Below, piece by piece: positions 33,463-42,481 of a DNA stretch of 44,607 bases. The notes beneath the pieces were generated by a model. That model was given only the letters and a program-made list of their open reading frames with translations. It searched no databases and was not told the DNA's origin. Source of the stretch: Acidobacteriota bacterium (lineage in GTDB: Bacteria; Acidobacteriota; Thermoanaerobaculia; Thermoanaerobaculales; Thermoanaerobaculaceae); contig SCRJ01000104.1 of the NCBI GenBank assembly GCA_004298115.1, forward strand, positions 1 to 44,607. Direction: 5' to 3'. The position numbers were made by a program, and so were the translations under genes. How positions within the stretch are numbered: position 1 is the first letter of the stretch; each line of letters begins with the position of its first letter.

Positions 33463-35456
33463 CACATCCTCGACAGCACCTGGTACGTGACGCTGCCGAC
33501 CGCGAGGGAGAGGGCGAGGAGCATGACCACGCTGAGGAGGGCCCACCTCCAGCCGGCTTCCTGTCTCGTCGCGGCGACCGTGGCGGCGCAAGGGACGAAC
33601 AGCATCTGCACGGCGAGGAATGCGAACGCCGCCGACGGCGGCAACGCGGCGGCGACCCGCCCGGCAAGACCCACGCCACGCTCGCCGGCGCTGAACAGGA
33701 CGCCGAGAGTGGCGATGGTGTTCTCCTTGGCGACGAAGCTGGTGAGGAGCGCGACGATGAAGCGCCAGTCGTCGACGCCGATCCACGCCCCGATCGGCGT
33801 GAGCGCGCGACCCAGGCCGGCGAGAACGCTGTGCTCCATTCCTGGACCCGGCCAGCTGCTCAGGGCCCATACGATCGCGGCGACGACCACGATCACCGAC
33901 CCGGCCTTCTTGAGGAACGCCCACACGTTGTTCCACACGAAAAGACCGATGGTGCGGAGATTGGGGACGTGGTAGAGCGGCATCTCCATGATGAAGGCGG
34001 TCTTGGCGCCCCGGAACACCAGCTTGTTGAGGGCGACGCCCACGACGACGAGGACCACGAGGTTGAGCGCGACCAGCCCCACCATCGCCCAGGTCGCCAG
34101 CTCCCCGAAGAACGCCGGGGCGAGAAACGTGACGACCGCGAGCCGCGCCGTGCACGGCACCAGCGGCGCCAGCAGCAGCGTCAGCAACCGAGCGCGGCGG
34201 TCCTCGATGATTCTCGTTCCCAGCACCGCGGGGATGTTGCACCCGAAACCGAGGAAGAGCGGGAGAGAGGACTTCCCGTGCAGGCCCAGGCGGTGCATGA
34301 AGCGGTCCATCACGTACGCCATGCGGGCCATGTAGCCGACGTCCTCGAGGAGACCGATCAGGGCGAAGAAGAAGACGAGGATCGGCAGGAACGAGAGGAC
34401 CATGCCGGCGCCCCGGATGAGGCCGTCGACCACGAACGCCGCAAACCATGACGGCGCCGGGGTCAGGGCGGACCGCACGGCACCCGCGAGCGAGCCGCTG
34501 ATCGCCCGGCCGAGGAGGCTCACGAGCGGCGCCGCCGCCGCGTAGGTCAGCCAGAACACCGCGGCGAGCACGCCGAGGAGCAGGGCCAGCCCACCCAGGG
34601 GATGGGTCGCCACCCGATCGAGGCGGTCGGTGATGGTGACGACGCCGGCGCGGGGACGGACGACCGCCGCGCGGACCATCCTGGCGATCCACTCGTAGCG
34701 GCCGCCGGCGATGTCGAGGTAGGCGTCCTCGTGCTTGAGGAGGAGGGGATGGATGTCGTCCCACGCCTCGGGCGCCGCCGCGCGCACCACGGCGGCGATC
34801 TCGGCATCGCCCTCCAGGAGCTTGAGCGCGGCCCAATCGGTGGGGTAGAGAGGCGGCAGCTTGCCGGCCAACCCGGCGGCGATCGCGGCGAGGACCGGTC
34901 GGTGCGTGGCCCGGATCTCCGGGCGCAGGGGCGCGAACGCACCCGGGGCCGCGGCGACGCGCAGCGCCGCGGCGACGAGGGGGAGAAGCCCCTGGTTCCT
35001 GGAGGCGACCAGGGGGACGACCGGCACCTTGAGCGCGGCCTCCAACACTTCAGGCTCGACGCGCACGCCCTGGCTCTCGGCCACGTCCATCATGTTGAGG
35101 CCGATCACGACGGGTCGCGGGAGCACGAGCAGCTCCGCCAGGAGGTAGAGGTTGCGCTCCAGCGCCGCCGCGTTGACGATCGCGATCACGACGTCGGGGC
35201 GCTCGCGCAGGATGAAGTCGCGGGCAACGCGCTCCTCCTCGGAGTTGGCGGTGAGGCTGTAGGTGCCCGGCAGGTCGACGAGGCGGATGGGCGTGCCCTC
35301 GTACTCCATCTCCCCGGTCTTCTGCTCCACCGTCTTGCCCGGCCAGTTGCCCACGTGTTGGTTCAAACCGGTGAGCCGGTTGAAGACCGTGGACTTCCCG
35401 ACGTTCGGCTGGCCGGCCAGGGCGATCGTGACGAGTCCGGCGGCCTCGGAGCTCAC
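33462..35456 (-). CDS. feoB: Ferrous iron transporter FeoB
   Basis: This is the inner-membrane Fe(II) importer, 664 residues. The N-terminal G domain has G1 GQPNVGKST, the switch and G3 regions PGKTVEQKTG and DLPGTYSL, and G4 NMMD. The membrane core has two Gate-type segments: VDGLIRGAGMVLSFLPILVF, LFLGFGCNIPAVLGTRII and APLVPCTARLAVVTFLAPAF, and near the end SFVAKENTIATLGVLFS. It lacks the long C-terminal cytoplasmic tail of some FeoB proteins. The GTG start at 35456 overlaps the feoA stop (GTGA). It should be controlled by the DtxR-type regulator at the head of the operon. Confidence 0.96.
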   Translation of the reverse strand: MSSEAAGLVTIALAGQPNVGKSTVFNRLTGLNQHVGNWPGKTVEQKTGEMEYEGTPIRLVDLPGTYSLTANSEEERVARDFILRERPDVVIAIVNAAALERNLYLLAELLVLPRPVVIGLNMMDVAESQGVRVEPEVLEAALKVPVVPLVASRNQGLLPLVAAALRVAAAPGAFAPLRPEIRATHRPVLAAIAAGLAGKLPPLYPTDWAALKLLEGDAEIAAVVRAAAPEAWDDIHPLLLKHEDAYLDIAGGRYEWIARMVRAAVVRPRAGVVTITDRLDRVATHPLGGLALLLGVLAAVFWLTYAAAAPLVSLLGRAISGSLAGAVRSALTPAPSWFAAFVVDGLIRGAGMVLSFLPILVFFFALIGLLEDVGYMARMAYVMDRFMHRLGLHGKSSLPLFLGFGCNIPAVLGTRIIEDRRARLLTLLLAPLVPCTARLAVVTFLAPAFFGELATWAMVGLVALNLVVLVVVGVALNKLVFRGAKTAFIMEMPLYHVPNLRTIGLFVWNNVWAFLKKAGSVIVVVAAIVWALSSWPGPGMEHSVLAGLGRALTPIGAWIGVDDWRFIVALLTSFVAKENTIATLGVLFSAGERGVGLAGRVAAALPPSAAFAFLAVQMLFVPCAATVAATRQEAGWRWALLSVVMLLALSLAVGSVTYQVLSRM

Positions 35457-35692
35457 CGCTCGGCCTCGGTGGTCTCCACCAGCACGCGCGCCGCCTGTCC
35501 GAGCCCCAGCGCGACGCGGGTGTGCAAAACGGCGACGGTCAGCGGCCCGCGGCCGTAGTTGTGCACGACACCGACTAGCGCTCCCGGGGTGAGGCCCAAG
35601 CCGGCCAGGCGCGCGGCCAGCCGGCGTCCGCCCTGCAGTTCGCGCACGATCCCCCGCTCGCCGGACTTGAGGTCGGAGAGCGGCCTCAGCAC
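35453..35692 (-). CDS. feoA: FeoA domain protein
   Basis: This 79-residue SH3-like cytoplasmic protein is needed for FeoB-dependent iron uptake. It contains PLSDLKSGERGIVRELQGG, RLAGLGLTPGALV and ALGLGQAARVLV, the usual FeoA pattern. The GTG start at 35692 lies inside the end of the dtxR gene (seven-base overlap), and the stop overlaps the feoB start. Expression is therefore tied to both neighbours. Confidence 0.92.
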   Translation of the reverse strand: MLRPLSDLKSGERGIVRELQGGRRLAARLAGLGLTPGALVGVVHNYGRGPLTVAVLHTRVALGLGQAARVLVETTEAER

Positions 35693-36150
35693 GGGCCGGA
35701 ACCTCGATCAGGGCGCGTGAAGCCGGTACCGTCCACCCACTCGGCGATGCGGCGGGGGTTGGCCTGGACGAAATCGGCGAACGCGCAGAAGCGGTCGATC
35801 ACCGCGGGCGCGAGGACGTGCTCCATGCGGCAAGCGGCGGCGTTGGCCTCACCCTCGGGGAGGGCGAGAACGTCGGTGAGGAACGCCTTCAGGACGCGGT
35901 GGCGGCGCGTCACCTCGGCGGCGATCCTCCGGCCGGCGACGGTGAGGGTCGCGTGGGCGTAGGGCTCGTACCGCACCAGCCCCTTCGCCTTGAGCGCCCG
36001 CAGCGCGCCCGTCACCGAGGGCTTGGAGACGCCGAAGCGCGCGGCGATGTCGCCCACCCGTGCCATCCCCTCGTCGCGTTCGAGCGCGAGGATGATCTCG
36101 ACGTAATCTTCCAGGCTTTCTCCGAGCCCCGGGCTCCTCTTCGCCGCCAT
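35686..36150 (-). CDS. DtxR-family metal-dependent repressor
   Basis: This 154-residue transcription regulator has an N-terminal winged HTH (YVEIILALERDEGMARVGDI, GVSKPSVTGALRALKAKGLV) and a metal-binding/dimerisation domain. Its ligands read like DtxR/IdeR: His84 in TRRHRVLKAF and Cys107, Glu110, His111 in ACRMEHVL. The glutamate normally four residues after His84 is replaced by Lys88. There is no C-terminal SH3-like domain in this protein; the adjacent feoA encodes a free one. It heads dtxR-feoA-feoB-feoC and is probably an iron-responsive repressor. A matching operator-like sequence stands 17 bases before its ATG. Confidence 0.93.
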   Translation of the reverse strand: MAAKRSPGLGESLEDYVEIILALERDEGMARVGDIAARFGVSKPSVTGALRALKAKGLVRYEPYAHATLTVAGRRIAAEVTRRHRVLKAFLTDVLALPEGEANAAACRMEHVLAPAVIDRFCAFADFVQANPRRIAEWVDGTGFTRPDRGSGPC

Positions 36151-36166
36151 GAGGCCTCCGCGGGAG

Positions 36167-36185
36167 TTAGGATACCCTAAGATAC
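36167..36185. promoter_or_regulatory. IdeR/DtxR-like operator upstream of dtxR-feo
   Basis: TTAGG and CCTAA form a perfect dyad around four bases (36167-36180). The 19-base stretch starting at 36167 agrees with the classic DtxR/IdeR iron box at 13 of 19 positions by my count. It lies between dtxR and the divergent DUF6125 gene, 17 bases from the dtxR ATG, placing it for autoregulation. Confidence 0.6.
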
Positions 36186-36275
36186 GAGGCGGCGGCCGGC
36201 CGCCGACGGCCGGGAGCCTGCGCGTCGCCTCCTGGACGGCATGCGGGGGCGTCGCGACGGGAATGGGGGTGGGGG

Positions 36276-36809
36276 ATGACGGGGTACGCCGAACTGGACC
36301 GCGACCAGCTCATGGAGGCGCTCGCGGCGTTTGCCAAGAACTGGCTCGCCCACGACGGGTCGTGGTTTCTCGCCGCCGAGGAGCGGTTCGGAATGGCGAC
36401 GGCCATCGAGCTGGACGCCGCCGCCTGGGCGCGTTTCGCACCGGCCGAAGCCAAGCGCGCGCTGGATTTCCTCGGCATCCCGCCCGGCGGCGGCCTCGCC
36501 GCCCTGGAGAAGGTCCTGGGCCTGCGGATGTACAGCCTCATCAACCCCTACCGGATCGAGTGGGCCGGCGACGGCGCCGTGCTGCGCTTCGTGACCCAGG
36601 CGTGCCGCGTGCAGCAGACGCGGCGGCGCAAGGGGCTCCCCGACTTCCCCTGCAAGAGCGTGGGGGAAGTCGAGTTCCGCGGCCTGGCCGGGGCCGTCGA
36701 TCCGCGCATCCGGGTGCGCTGCGTCGCCTGTCCGCCGGATCCGGAGGCCGACGGAGCGTGTGCGTGGGAGTTCTCGCTCGCCCAGGGGCCGGAGGCCGCG
36801 CAAACTTGA
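36276..36809 (+). CDS. DUF6125 family protein
   Basis: This 177-residue cytoplasmic protein is of unknown function. The first half is helical (ELDRDQLMEALAAFAKNWLA, HDGSWFLAAEERFG). The second half carries conserved blocks: MYSLINPYRIEW, CRVQQTRRRKGLPDFPCKSV, IRVRCVACPPDP and CAWEFSL. Several cysteines (in FPCKS, RCVAC, ACAWEF) suggest a metal or catalytic site. This matches what is called DUF6125, related to amino-thiazoline-carboxylate hydrolase-like proteins. The ATG at 36276 follows GGGGGTGGGGG. It is divergent from dtxR across the iron-box region and might share its control; that is inference. Confidence 0.72.
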   Translation: MTGYAELDRDQLMEALAAFAKNWLAHDGSWFLAAEERFGMATAIELDAAAWARFAPAEAKRALDFLGIPPGGGLAALEKVLGLRMYSLINPYRIEWAGDGAVLRFVTQACRVQQTRRRKGLPDFPCKSVGEVEFRGLAGAVDPRIRVRCVACPPDPEADGACAWEFSLAQGPEAAQT

Positions 36810-36835
36810 CCGTGCGGCAACCCTCCGAGTACCGT
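36806..36835 (+). promoter_or_regulatory. Possible promoter for the M3 peptidase gene
   Basis: TTGACC (36806-36811, five of six) overlaps the stop of the DUF6125 gene, and TACCGT (36830-36835, three of six) follows after 18 bases. The expected leader is about 60 bases. The minus 10 match is poor. Confidence 0.3.
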
Positions 36836-36906
36836 GACGGCGCGACCGGCGGGGCCCGACTCCGCCGCGCCGGCGCGCGAGAAGCCACAACGGGAGGACA
36901 CACGTG

Positions 36907-39063
36907 ATGCTGCGAACCCTCACCCTCACCATCGTCGGCGCGGTCGCGCTCGCGGGCATCTTCGCCCAGTCCGCCGCCGGCGCCGACAAGCCCGCGGCCG
37001 CGGCGCAGCATGCCGCCGTGCGGAGCAACCCGTTCTTCACCCCGAGCCCGCTGCCGTTCCAGGCGCCGCAGTTCGACAAGATCCAGGACGCGGACTTCAA
37101 GCCGGCGCTCGAGGAAGGGATGAAGCAGCAGCGGGCGGCGGTGGAGAAGATCGCGGACAACCCGGCCTCGCCGACGTTCGAGAACACCCTCGTCGCCCTG
37201 GAGAAGAGCGCGCCGCTGCTGCTCCGCGTCGGCCAGGTGTTCAACGCGCTGTGCTCGGCGAACACCGATCCGACCTTGCAGAAGCTGCAGGAGGAGGTGG
37301 CGCCCAAACTCGCCGCGCATCAGGACGCGATCTTCCTCAACGACAAGCTGTTCAAGCGCGTGGAGGCGATCTACGCCGGGCGCGCCTCGCTCAAGCTCGA
37401 CCCCGAGTCGCTCCGCCTGGCGGAGTACTACCACCAGCAGTTCGTGCACGCGGGGGCCAAGCTCTCGGACGCCGACAAGACCCGGCTGAAGCAGCTCAAC
37501 GAGCGCGACGCGGCGCTCTCCGCCAAGTTCACCAACCAGTTGCTGGCGGCCGCGAAGGCCGGCGCGCTCGTGGTGAGCGACAAGGCGGAGCTGGCCGGCC
37601 TGTCGCAGGGCGAGATCGACGCCGCCGCGCAGGGGGCCAAGGGCCGCGGCCTCGCGGGGAAGTGGGTGCTCCCGCTGCAGAACACCACGCAGCAGCCGGC
37701 GCTCTCGTCGCTGTCCGACCGCGCCACACGGCAGCGGTTGTTCGAGAACTCGTGGCTGCGGGCCGAGCGCGGCGACGCCAACGACACGCGCGCGACGATC
37801 GCCGAGCTGGCGACGCTGCGCGCCGAGAAGGCGAAGCTGCTCGGCTACCCGAGCTACGCGGCGTGGCGCCTCGAGGACCAGATGGCGAAGACCCCGGCTG
37901 CCGTGGAGCAGTTCCTCGCCAAGCTGGTGCCGCCGGCAACCGCCAACGCGCGCCGGGAAGCCGCCAACATCCAGGCCTTGATCGACGGGCAGCACGGCGG
38001 CTTCAAGCTCGAGCCCTGGGACTGGGAGTTCTACGCCGACCAGGTCCGCAAGGCGAAGTACGACCTCGACGAGGCGCAGCTCGAGCCGTACTTCGAGCTC
38101 AACCGCGTCCTCCAGGACGGGGTGTTCTACGCGGCGAACCAGCTGTACGGCCTCACCTTCAAGGAGCGCCACGACATCCCGGTGTACAACCCGGATGTGC
38201 GGGTCTTCGAGGTTTTCGACAAGGACGGCGCGCCGATGGCGCTGTTCTACTGCGACTACTTCAAGCGCGACAACAAGTCGGGCGGGGCGTGGATGGACAA
38301 CTTCGTGATCCAGTCCAAGCTGCTCGGCACCAAGCCGGTGGTGTTCAACGTCGGGAACTTCACCAAGCCCGCCCCGGGCCAGCCGGCGCTGCTCTCCTGG
38401 GACGACGTCACGACGATGTTCCACGAGTTCGGCCACGGCCTGCACGGCCTGTTCGCGAACCAGGAGTACCCGAGCCTCTCGGGCACCAACGTGGCGCGCG
38501 ACTTCGTGGAGTTCCCGTCGCAGATCAACGAGCACTGGGCGCTCGACCCGAAGGTGCTCGCGCACTACGCGATCAACGTCACCACCGGCAAGCCGATGCC
38601 GCAGGAGCTCGTGGACAAGATCAAAAACGCCGCCACCTTCAACCAGGGCTACGACCTCACGGAGCTCCTGGCCGCCGCCGAGCTCGACATGCAGTGGCAC
38701 ACGCTGGCCGCGGGCGCTCCCAAACCCGAGGTGGACGCGTTCGAGGCCGCAGCGCTCAAGGCGACGGGCGTCGACCTGCCGCAGGTGCCGCCGCGGTACC
38801 GCTCCAGCTACTTCCTCCACATCTGGAGCAACGGCTACGCCGCCGGCTACTACGCCTACCTCTGGGCGGAGATGCTCGACGACGATGCGTTCGCCTGGTT
38901 CGGGGAGCACGGCGGCCTGACGCGGGCGAACGGCGACCGCTTCCGCGCCATGATCCTGTCGCGCGGCAACACCGAGGACCTGGCCACGATGTTCCGCGAC
39001 TTCCGCGGCCGCGACCCGAAGATCGAGCCGATGCTCGAGACCCGCGGGCTGCTCAAGAAGTAG
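36907..39063 (+). CDS. Exported M3 family metallopeptidase (peptidyl-dipeptidase Dcp-like)
   Basis: This 718-residue zinc peptidase cuts short peptides. A signal peptide (LTLTIVGAVALAGIFAQSAAG) indicates export to the periplasm. The zinc motif HEFGHGLHGLF carries the HExxH-type ligands and catalytic Glu, and the third ligand is expected in DFVEFPSQINEHW. The C-terminal RYRSSYFLHIWSNGYAAGYY is the usual Dcp substrate-binding block. Length fits Dcp (about 680-720). The ATG at 36907 is chosen, with GGGAGG nine bases upstream; a GTG one codon earlier is equally possible. It is followed by a strong hairpin terminator. Confidence 0.95.
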   Translation: MLRTLTLTIVGAVALAGIFAQSAAGADKPAAAAQHAAVRSNPFFTPSPLPFQAPQFDKIQDADFKPALEEGMKQQRAAVEKIADNPASPTFENTLVALEKSAPLLLRVGQVFNALCSANTDPTLQKLQEEVAPKLAAHQDAIFLNDKLFKRVEAIYAGRASLKLDPESLRLAEYYHQQFVHAGAKLSDADKTRLKQLNERDAALSAKFTNQLLAAAKAGALVVSDKAELAGLSQGEIDAAAQGAKGRGLAGKWVLPLQNTTQQPALSSLSDRATRQRLFENSWLRAERGDANDTRATIAELATLRAEKAKLLGYPSYAAWRLEDQMAKTPAAVEQFLAKLVPPATANARREAANIQALIDGQHGGFKLEPWDWEFYADQVRKAKYDLDEAQLEPYFELNRVLQDGVFYAANQLYGLTFKERHDIPVYNPDVRVFEVFDKDGAPMALFYCDYFKRDNKSGGAWMDNFVIQSKLLGTKPVVFNVGNFTKPAPGQPALLSWDDVTTMFHEFGHGLHGLFANQEYPSLSGTNVARDFVEFPSQINEHWALDPKVLAHYAINVTTGKPMPQELVDKIKNAATFNQGYDLTELLAAAELDMQWHTLAAGAPKPEVDAFEAAALKATGVDLPQVPPRYRSSYFLHIWSNGYAAGYYAYLWAEMLDDDAFAWFGEHGGLTRANGDRFRAMILSRGNTEDLATMFRDFRGRDPKIEPMLETRGLLKK

Positions 39064-39083
39064 CGTGTCGGCGGAGTAGGTCG

Positions 39084-39111
39084 GGGGGGCCGGCCGCTGC
39101 GCCGGCCCCCC
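39084..39111. terminator. Perfect 11-bp hairpin between convergent genes
   Basis: GGGGGGCCGGC (39084-39094) pairs exactly with GCCGGCCCCCC (39101-39111) around a six-base loop. It lies 20 bases after the M3 peptidase stop and 27 bases before the stop of the convergent sensor kinase. No T-run is present, but the position and stability suggest a bidirectional terminator. Confidence 0.6.
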
Positions 39112-39138
39112 TCGTATCCGCGTGGGCAGCGCGGCCGG

Positions 39139-42100
39139 CTAGAGCTCGGTCAGCGCCGCGCGCAGCTCGCGGGCCAGCGTCGTCATGTCGAACGGTTTCT
39201 GCAGGAAGCGGACGCTGCCGCTGGCCAACTCGCCGCGCGACAGTGCGTCGGCGGCGTAGCCCGACATGACGACGACCTTGAGCCGCGGCCAACGGGCGCA
39301 GAGGTCGCGCGCGGCCGTCAGGCCGGAGACCCCCGGCAGCATGAGATCGGTCAACAGCAGGTCGAACGCCGGCTCCGCCGGCAGGGCGGCGGCATCCTCG
39401 CCGCTCGCGACCGCCGTCACCGAGTAGCGCAGCAGGCCGAGCAACTCCTCCAGCCCGGCGCGGGCGCCGTCCTCGTCCTCGACGACGAGGATGCGCTGGC
39501 CGCTGCCCGTCGGCAGCGTGTCCGCCGTGACGCCAGCGCCTTTGACGGCGTCCGCAGCCATCTCGACCGCAGGCAGCAGCACGCGGAAGCGAGCGCCGCG
39601 GCCGGGCTCGCTGGCGACCTCGATGCGGCCGCCGTGGCTCTCGACGATGCCGTGCACGACCGCGAGGCCCAAACCGGTGCCGTGGCCGTGACCCTTGGTC
39701 GTGAAGAACGGGTCGAAGATCCGCTCCCGCACCTCGGGAGTCATCCCGCTGCCGGTGTCCTCGACCTCGAGGACCACGTCGCCCCCGCAACGGCCGGTGC
39801 GCACCGAAAGGCGGCCGCCTTCGGGCATCGCGTCACGCGCGTTCACGACCAGGTTGGTGAGCACCTGACTCACTTGCCCCGGGTCGGCTGCGGTCAAGAG
39901 CGTCGCGGGGGCGTTTTCGACCGTCAGGCTGATCGTCTCCGGCAGGAGCCGGCGCAACATCGCCATCCCGTCGGCGACCGCGGCCGCTACGTCGACGGCC
40001 TCCCGGCGCGCCGTCTCCTGACGGGAGAAGAGCAGCAACTGCCGGGTCAGCGTCGCGGCCGTACGGACGTGGGACTCGAGCTCGGTCAGCGCCCGCGCCA
40101 CGTCCGGCTCGCCGGTGCGCAGGCGCGCCGCCTGCGCCACCGAGAGCATCGCCTGCAGCAGGTTGTTGAAGTCGTGCGCCACGCCGCCCGCCAGCGTGCC
40201 CACGGCCTCCATCTTCTGCGCGTGGCGCAGCTGCGCTTCGAGGGAATTTCGCTCGGTGACGTCGTGCGCGACCACCGCGCGGCCGGGGCGGCCCTCGAAA
40301 ACCAGGTCGTGCGAGGTGATCTCCACGTCGAGAACGCGCCCGGAACGGGTTCGGTGGCGCCACCCTTTGGACGCCTCGAATCCGGGCTGGGTCCGGGAGC
40401 CGTCGACGCTCGACTCGAGGCTCGCCACGTCCTCGGGCGGGCGAATGTCGCGCAGCGTCATGGCCAGGAACTCCGCCCGCGACCAACCGTACTTCTCGAC
40501 GGCCGCGTCGTTGACGGCGAGGAAGCGGAGGGTCTCGAGGTCGTAGACCCACATCGGCAACGGGTGGGCGAGGAACAGCGCTCGGTAACGCCGCTCGCCC
40601 GCGTCGAGGCGCTGCTCGGCCGCCTTGCGCTCGGTGATGTCCTGGATCGTGCCGACCATCCTCACCGCCACGCCGCTGGCGTCGAAGGTCAGCTCGCCGA
40701 GCCCGGCCACCCAGCGTTCGGCGCCGTCGCCGACGCGAACGATCTTGTACTCCCTCTCGAAGCGGCCACGCGTCACGACGAGGTGGCCGAGGTAGTCGAG
40801 CATCCCCCTGCGGTGGTCGGGGTGGACGACGGCGCCCCAGCCCTCGACGGTCCGCGGGTAGCCGGCGTCGATGCCGAAAATCTCGTCGAGCATCGGGGAG
40901 CTCGTCCAGACGCCGGCGGCGAAGTCGAGGACGTAGGAGCCGAGGCGGGCGACCCGCTGCGATTCCGAGAGCCAGAACTCCCTCTCCTTGAGTGCCCGCT
41001 CGGCCGCCCGCTCCGTCGTCTGGTCGCGAAAGACGAGCACCACGCCGACGATGTGGCCGTCCTCGTCGCGGATCGGCGCCCCGCTGTCGGCGATCGGCCG
41101 ATCGCACCCGTCGCGGGCGATCAGCATCGTATGGTTCGCCAGCCCGACGACGGTACCCTCGCGGAGGACCCGCTCCACCGGGTTCTCGACCGTCGCCCGC
41201 GTCCCCTCGTTGACGATGCGGAACACCTCGGGAAGCGGCTTGCCCGCTGCGTCCGCCTCCCTCCAGCCCGTCAGGGCCTCGGCGACCGGGTTGAGGAGAT
41301 TGACGCGCCCGGCCGCGTCGGTGGTGATGACGGCGTCCCCGATGCTGTACAGGGTCGTGCGAAAGGCCTCCAGGGCCTCCCGTCGCTCGCGTTCCGCGCG
41401 GTGGAGCCTCTCGAACGCGCGCTTTCCCCGGTGCTTGTACAGGAACCCCGCGGCCAGGCCGGCGAGGAGCAGGAGGAGGACCGTGAACGCCGCGACGCGG
41501 TAGGCGAGCGCCCGCACTCCGGCGAGGATCTCGTCGCGGTCGACCTTGACGACGAGGAACCATGGGGAGTCGGGCACCGGCTGGAGCTGCGCCAGGACCT
41601 CCACCCCCCTGTAGTCGCGGCCATCGTAGGCGCCCACGCTCCCGAGGACTGCGCGCGCGGCGGGTAGCCGGGCCTGGGAAACCGGAACGCGCAAGCGCAG
41701 TGCGGCGCCGGGCCGGAAGCGCAGGTCGTTGAGGAAGACCACCGCATCGCCCTCGCGGCGCACGAGCAGGCTCTCGGCGGTGCGGCGGTACACGGGCCAC
41801 GACCGGATCATCGGGTCGAGCGCGCCATGCGGGTCGATGCGGAGCAGCAGTGCGGCCGCCGGCCGCCCGCCGCCGTCGGCCACGGCGGCCACCGCGGCCA
41901 CGACGTCCATCCTGATCTCGCCGCCGGCGGCAGCGCGGTGGACGTCGCAGAACTGCGGCGCGGCGGCGGCGAGCGCCTGACCAATCGCGGCCCGTTCCTC
42001 GGCGTCGGGGGGCGGCGCGCCGGCGGGGACCCCGGCGAGAGTCCGTCCGTCGGCGGCGAGCAGGAGGACCGCGGCGTACTCGCGGTCCCGGCTGAGTTCC

Positions 42101-42414
42101 AACCGCTCGTTGACGGCATCGAGGAGACCGCGGTCGTCCGGGCGCCGCAGGAGATCTCTCACCGCCGCCGCGAAGAAGGGGCTCCGGGAGAGGAACCGGG
42201 CATCCTCGAGCCGCTCGCTCCGCCAGGCGCCGATGGCATCCACCTTCATGCGCGCGACGCTCGCCAGGTCCTCGAGCTTCTCCGCCCGAACCGCCGCAGC
42301 CTGCCGTTCGAAGGCGAGGCGAGCGCCCGCCATCATGACCGCCGCGACGAGCGTTCCGAGGGCCGCCCTCGCCCACACGCGCCGTCGCCGCCGGGCCACG
42401 TCTCGGCCTTTCAT
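39139..42414 (-). CDS. Hybrid sensor histidine kinase (Cache-like, three PAS, HisKA, ATPase, receiver)
   Basis: This 1091-residue membrane sensor has one helix at about 15-36 and a second near 310-330 ([19 protein letters not shown]). Between them lies a large periplasmic sensory region of double-Cache type. Three PAS domains follow: [38 protein letters not shown], and [19 protein letters not shown]. The kinase core has the H-box [19 protein letters not shown] and the ATPase blocks [22 protein letters not shown] and [12 protein letters not shown]. The C-terminal receiver has VVEDEDGAR and [10 protein letters not shown], with the phospho-Asp in TDLM. ATG 42414 is chosen because GGGGGAGG precedes it. 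No separate regulator is adjacent, so its output is unknown. Confidence 0.93.
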   Translation of the reverse strand: MKGRDVARRRRRVWARAALGTLVAAVMMAGARLAFERQAAAVRAEKLEDLASVARMKVDAIGAWRSERLEDARFLSRSPFFAAAVRDLLRRPDDRGLLDAVNERLELSRDREYAAVLLLAADGRTLAGVPAGAPPPDAEERAAIGQALAAAAPQFCDVHRAAAGGEIRMDVVAAVAAVADGGGRPAAALLLRIDPHGALDPMIRSWPVYRRTAESLLVRREGDAVVFLNDLRFRPGAALRLRVPVSQARLPAARAVLGSVGAYDGRDYRGVEVLAQLQPVPDSPWFLVVKVDRDEILAGVRALAYRVAAFTVLLLLLAGLAAGFLYKHRGKRAFERLHRAERERREALEAFRTTLYSIGDAVITTDAAGRVNLLNPVAEALTGWREADAAGKPLPEVFRIVNEGTRATVENPVERVLREGTVVGLANHTMLIARDGCDRPIADSGAPIRDEDGHIVGVVLVFRDQTTERAAERALKEREFWLSESQRVARLGSYVLDFAAGVWTSSPMLDEIFGIDAGYPRTVEGWGAVVHPDHRRGMLDYLGHLVVTRGRFEREYKIVRVGDGAERWVAGLGELTFDASGVAVRMVGTIQDITERKAAEQRLDAGERRYRALFLAHPLPMWVYDLETLRFLAVNDAAVEKYGWSRAEFLAMTLRDIRPPEDVASLESSVDGSRTQPGFEASKGWRHRTRSGRVLDVEITSHDLVFEGRPGRAVVAHDVTERNSLEAQLRHAQKMEAVGTLAGGVAHDFNNLLQAMLSVAQAARLRTGEPDVARALTELESHVRTAATLTRQLLLFSRQETARREAVDVAAAVADGMAMLRRLLPETISLTVENAPATLLTAADPGQVSQVLTNLVVNARDAMPEGGRLSVRTGRCGGDVVLEVEDTGSGMTPEVRERIFDPFFTTKGHGHGTGLGLAVVHGIVESHGGRIEVASEPGRGARFRVLLPAVEMAADAVKGAGVTADTLPTGSGQRILVVEDEDGARAGLEELLGLLRYSVTAVASGEDAAALPAEPAFDLLLTDLMLPGVSGLTAARDLCARWPRLKVVVMSGYAADALSRGELASGSVRFLQKPFDMTTLARELRAALTEL

Positions 42415-42481
42415 GACCTCCCTCCCCCGCGGGTGCATCCACGGCCTGCAACGAACATTAGCACCCCGGCGAGCGTCAGCG

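Noticed and set aside
39634-41667. 677-codon plus-strand open frame opposite the hybrid kinase
   Set aside because: Antisense to well-conserved PAS, kinase and ATPase motifs; composition typical of a shadow frame.
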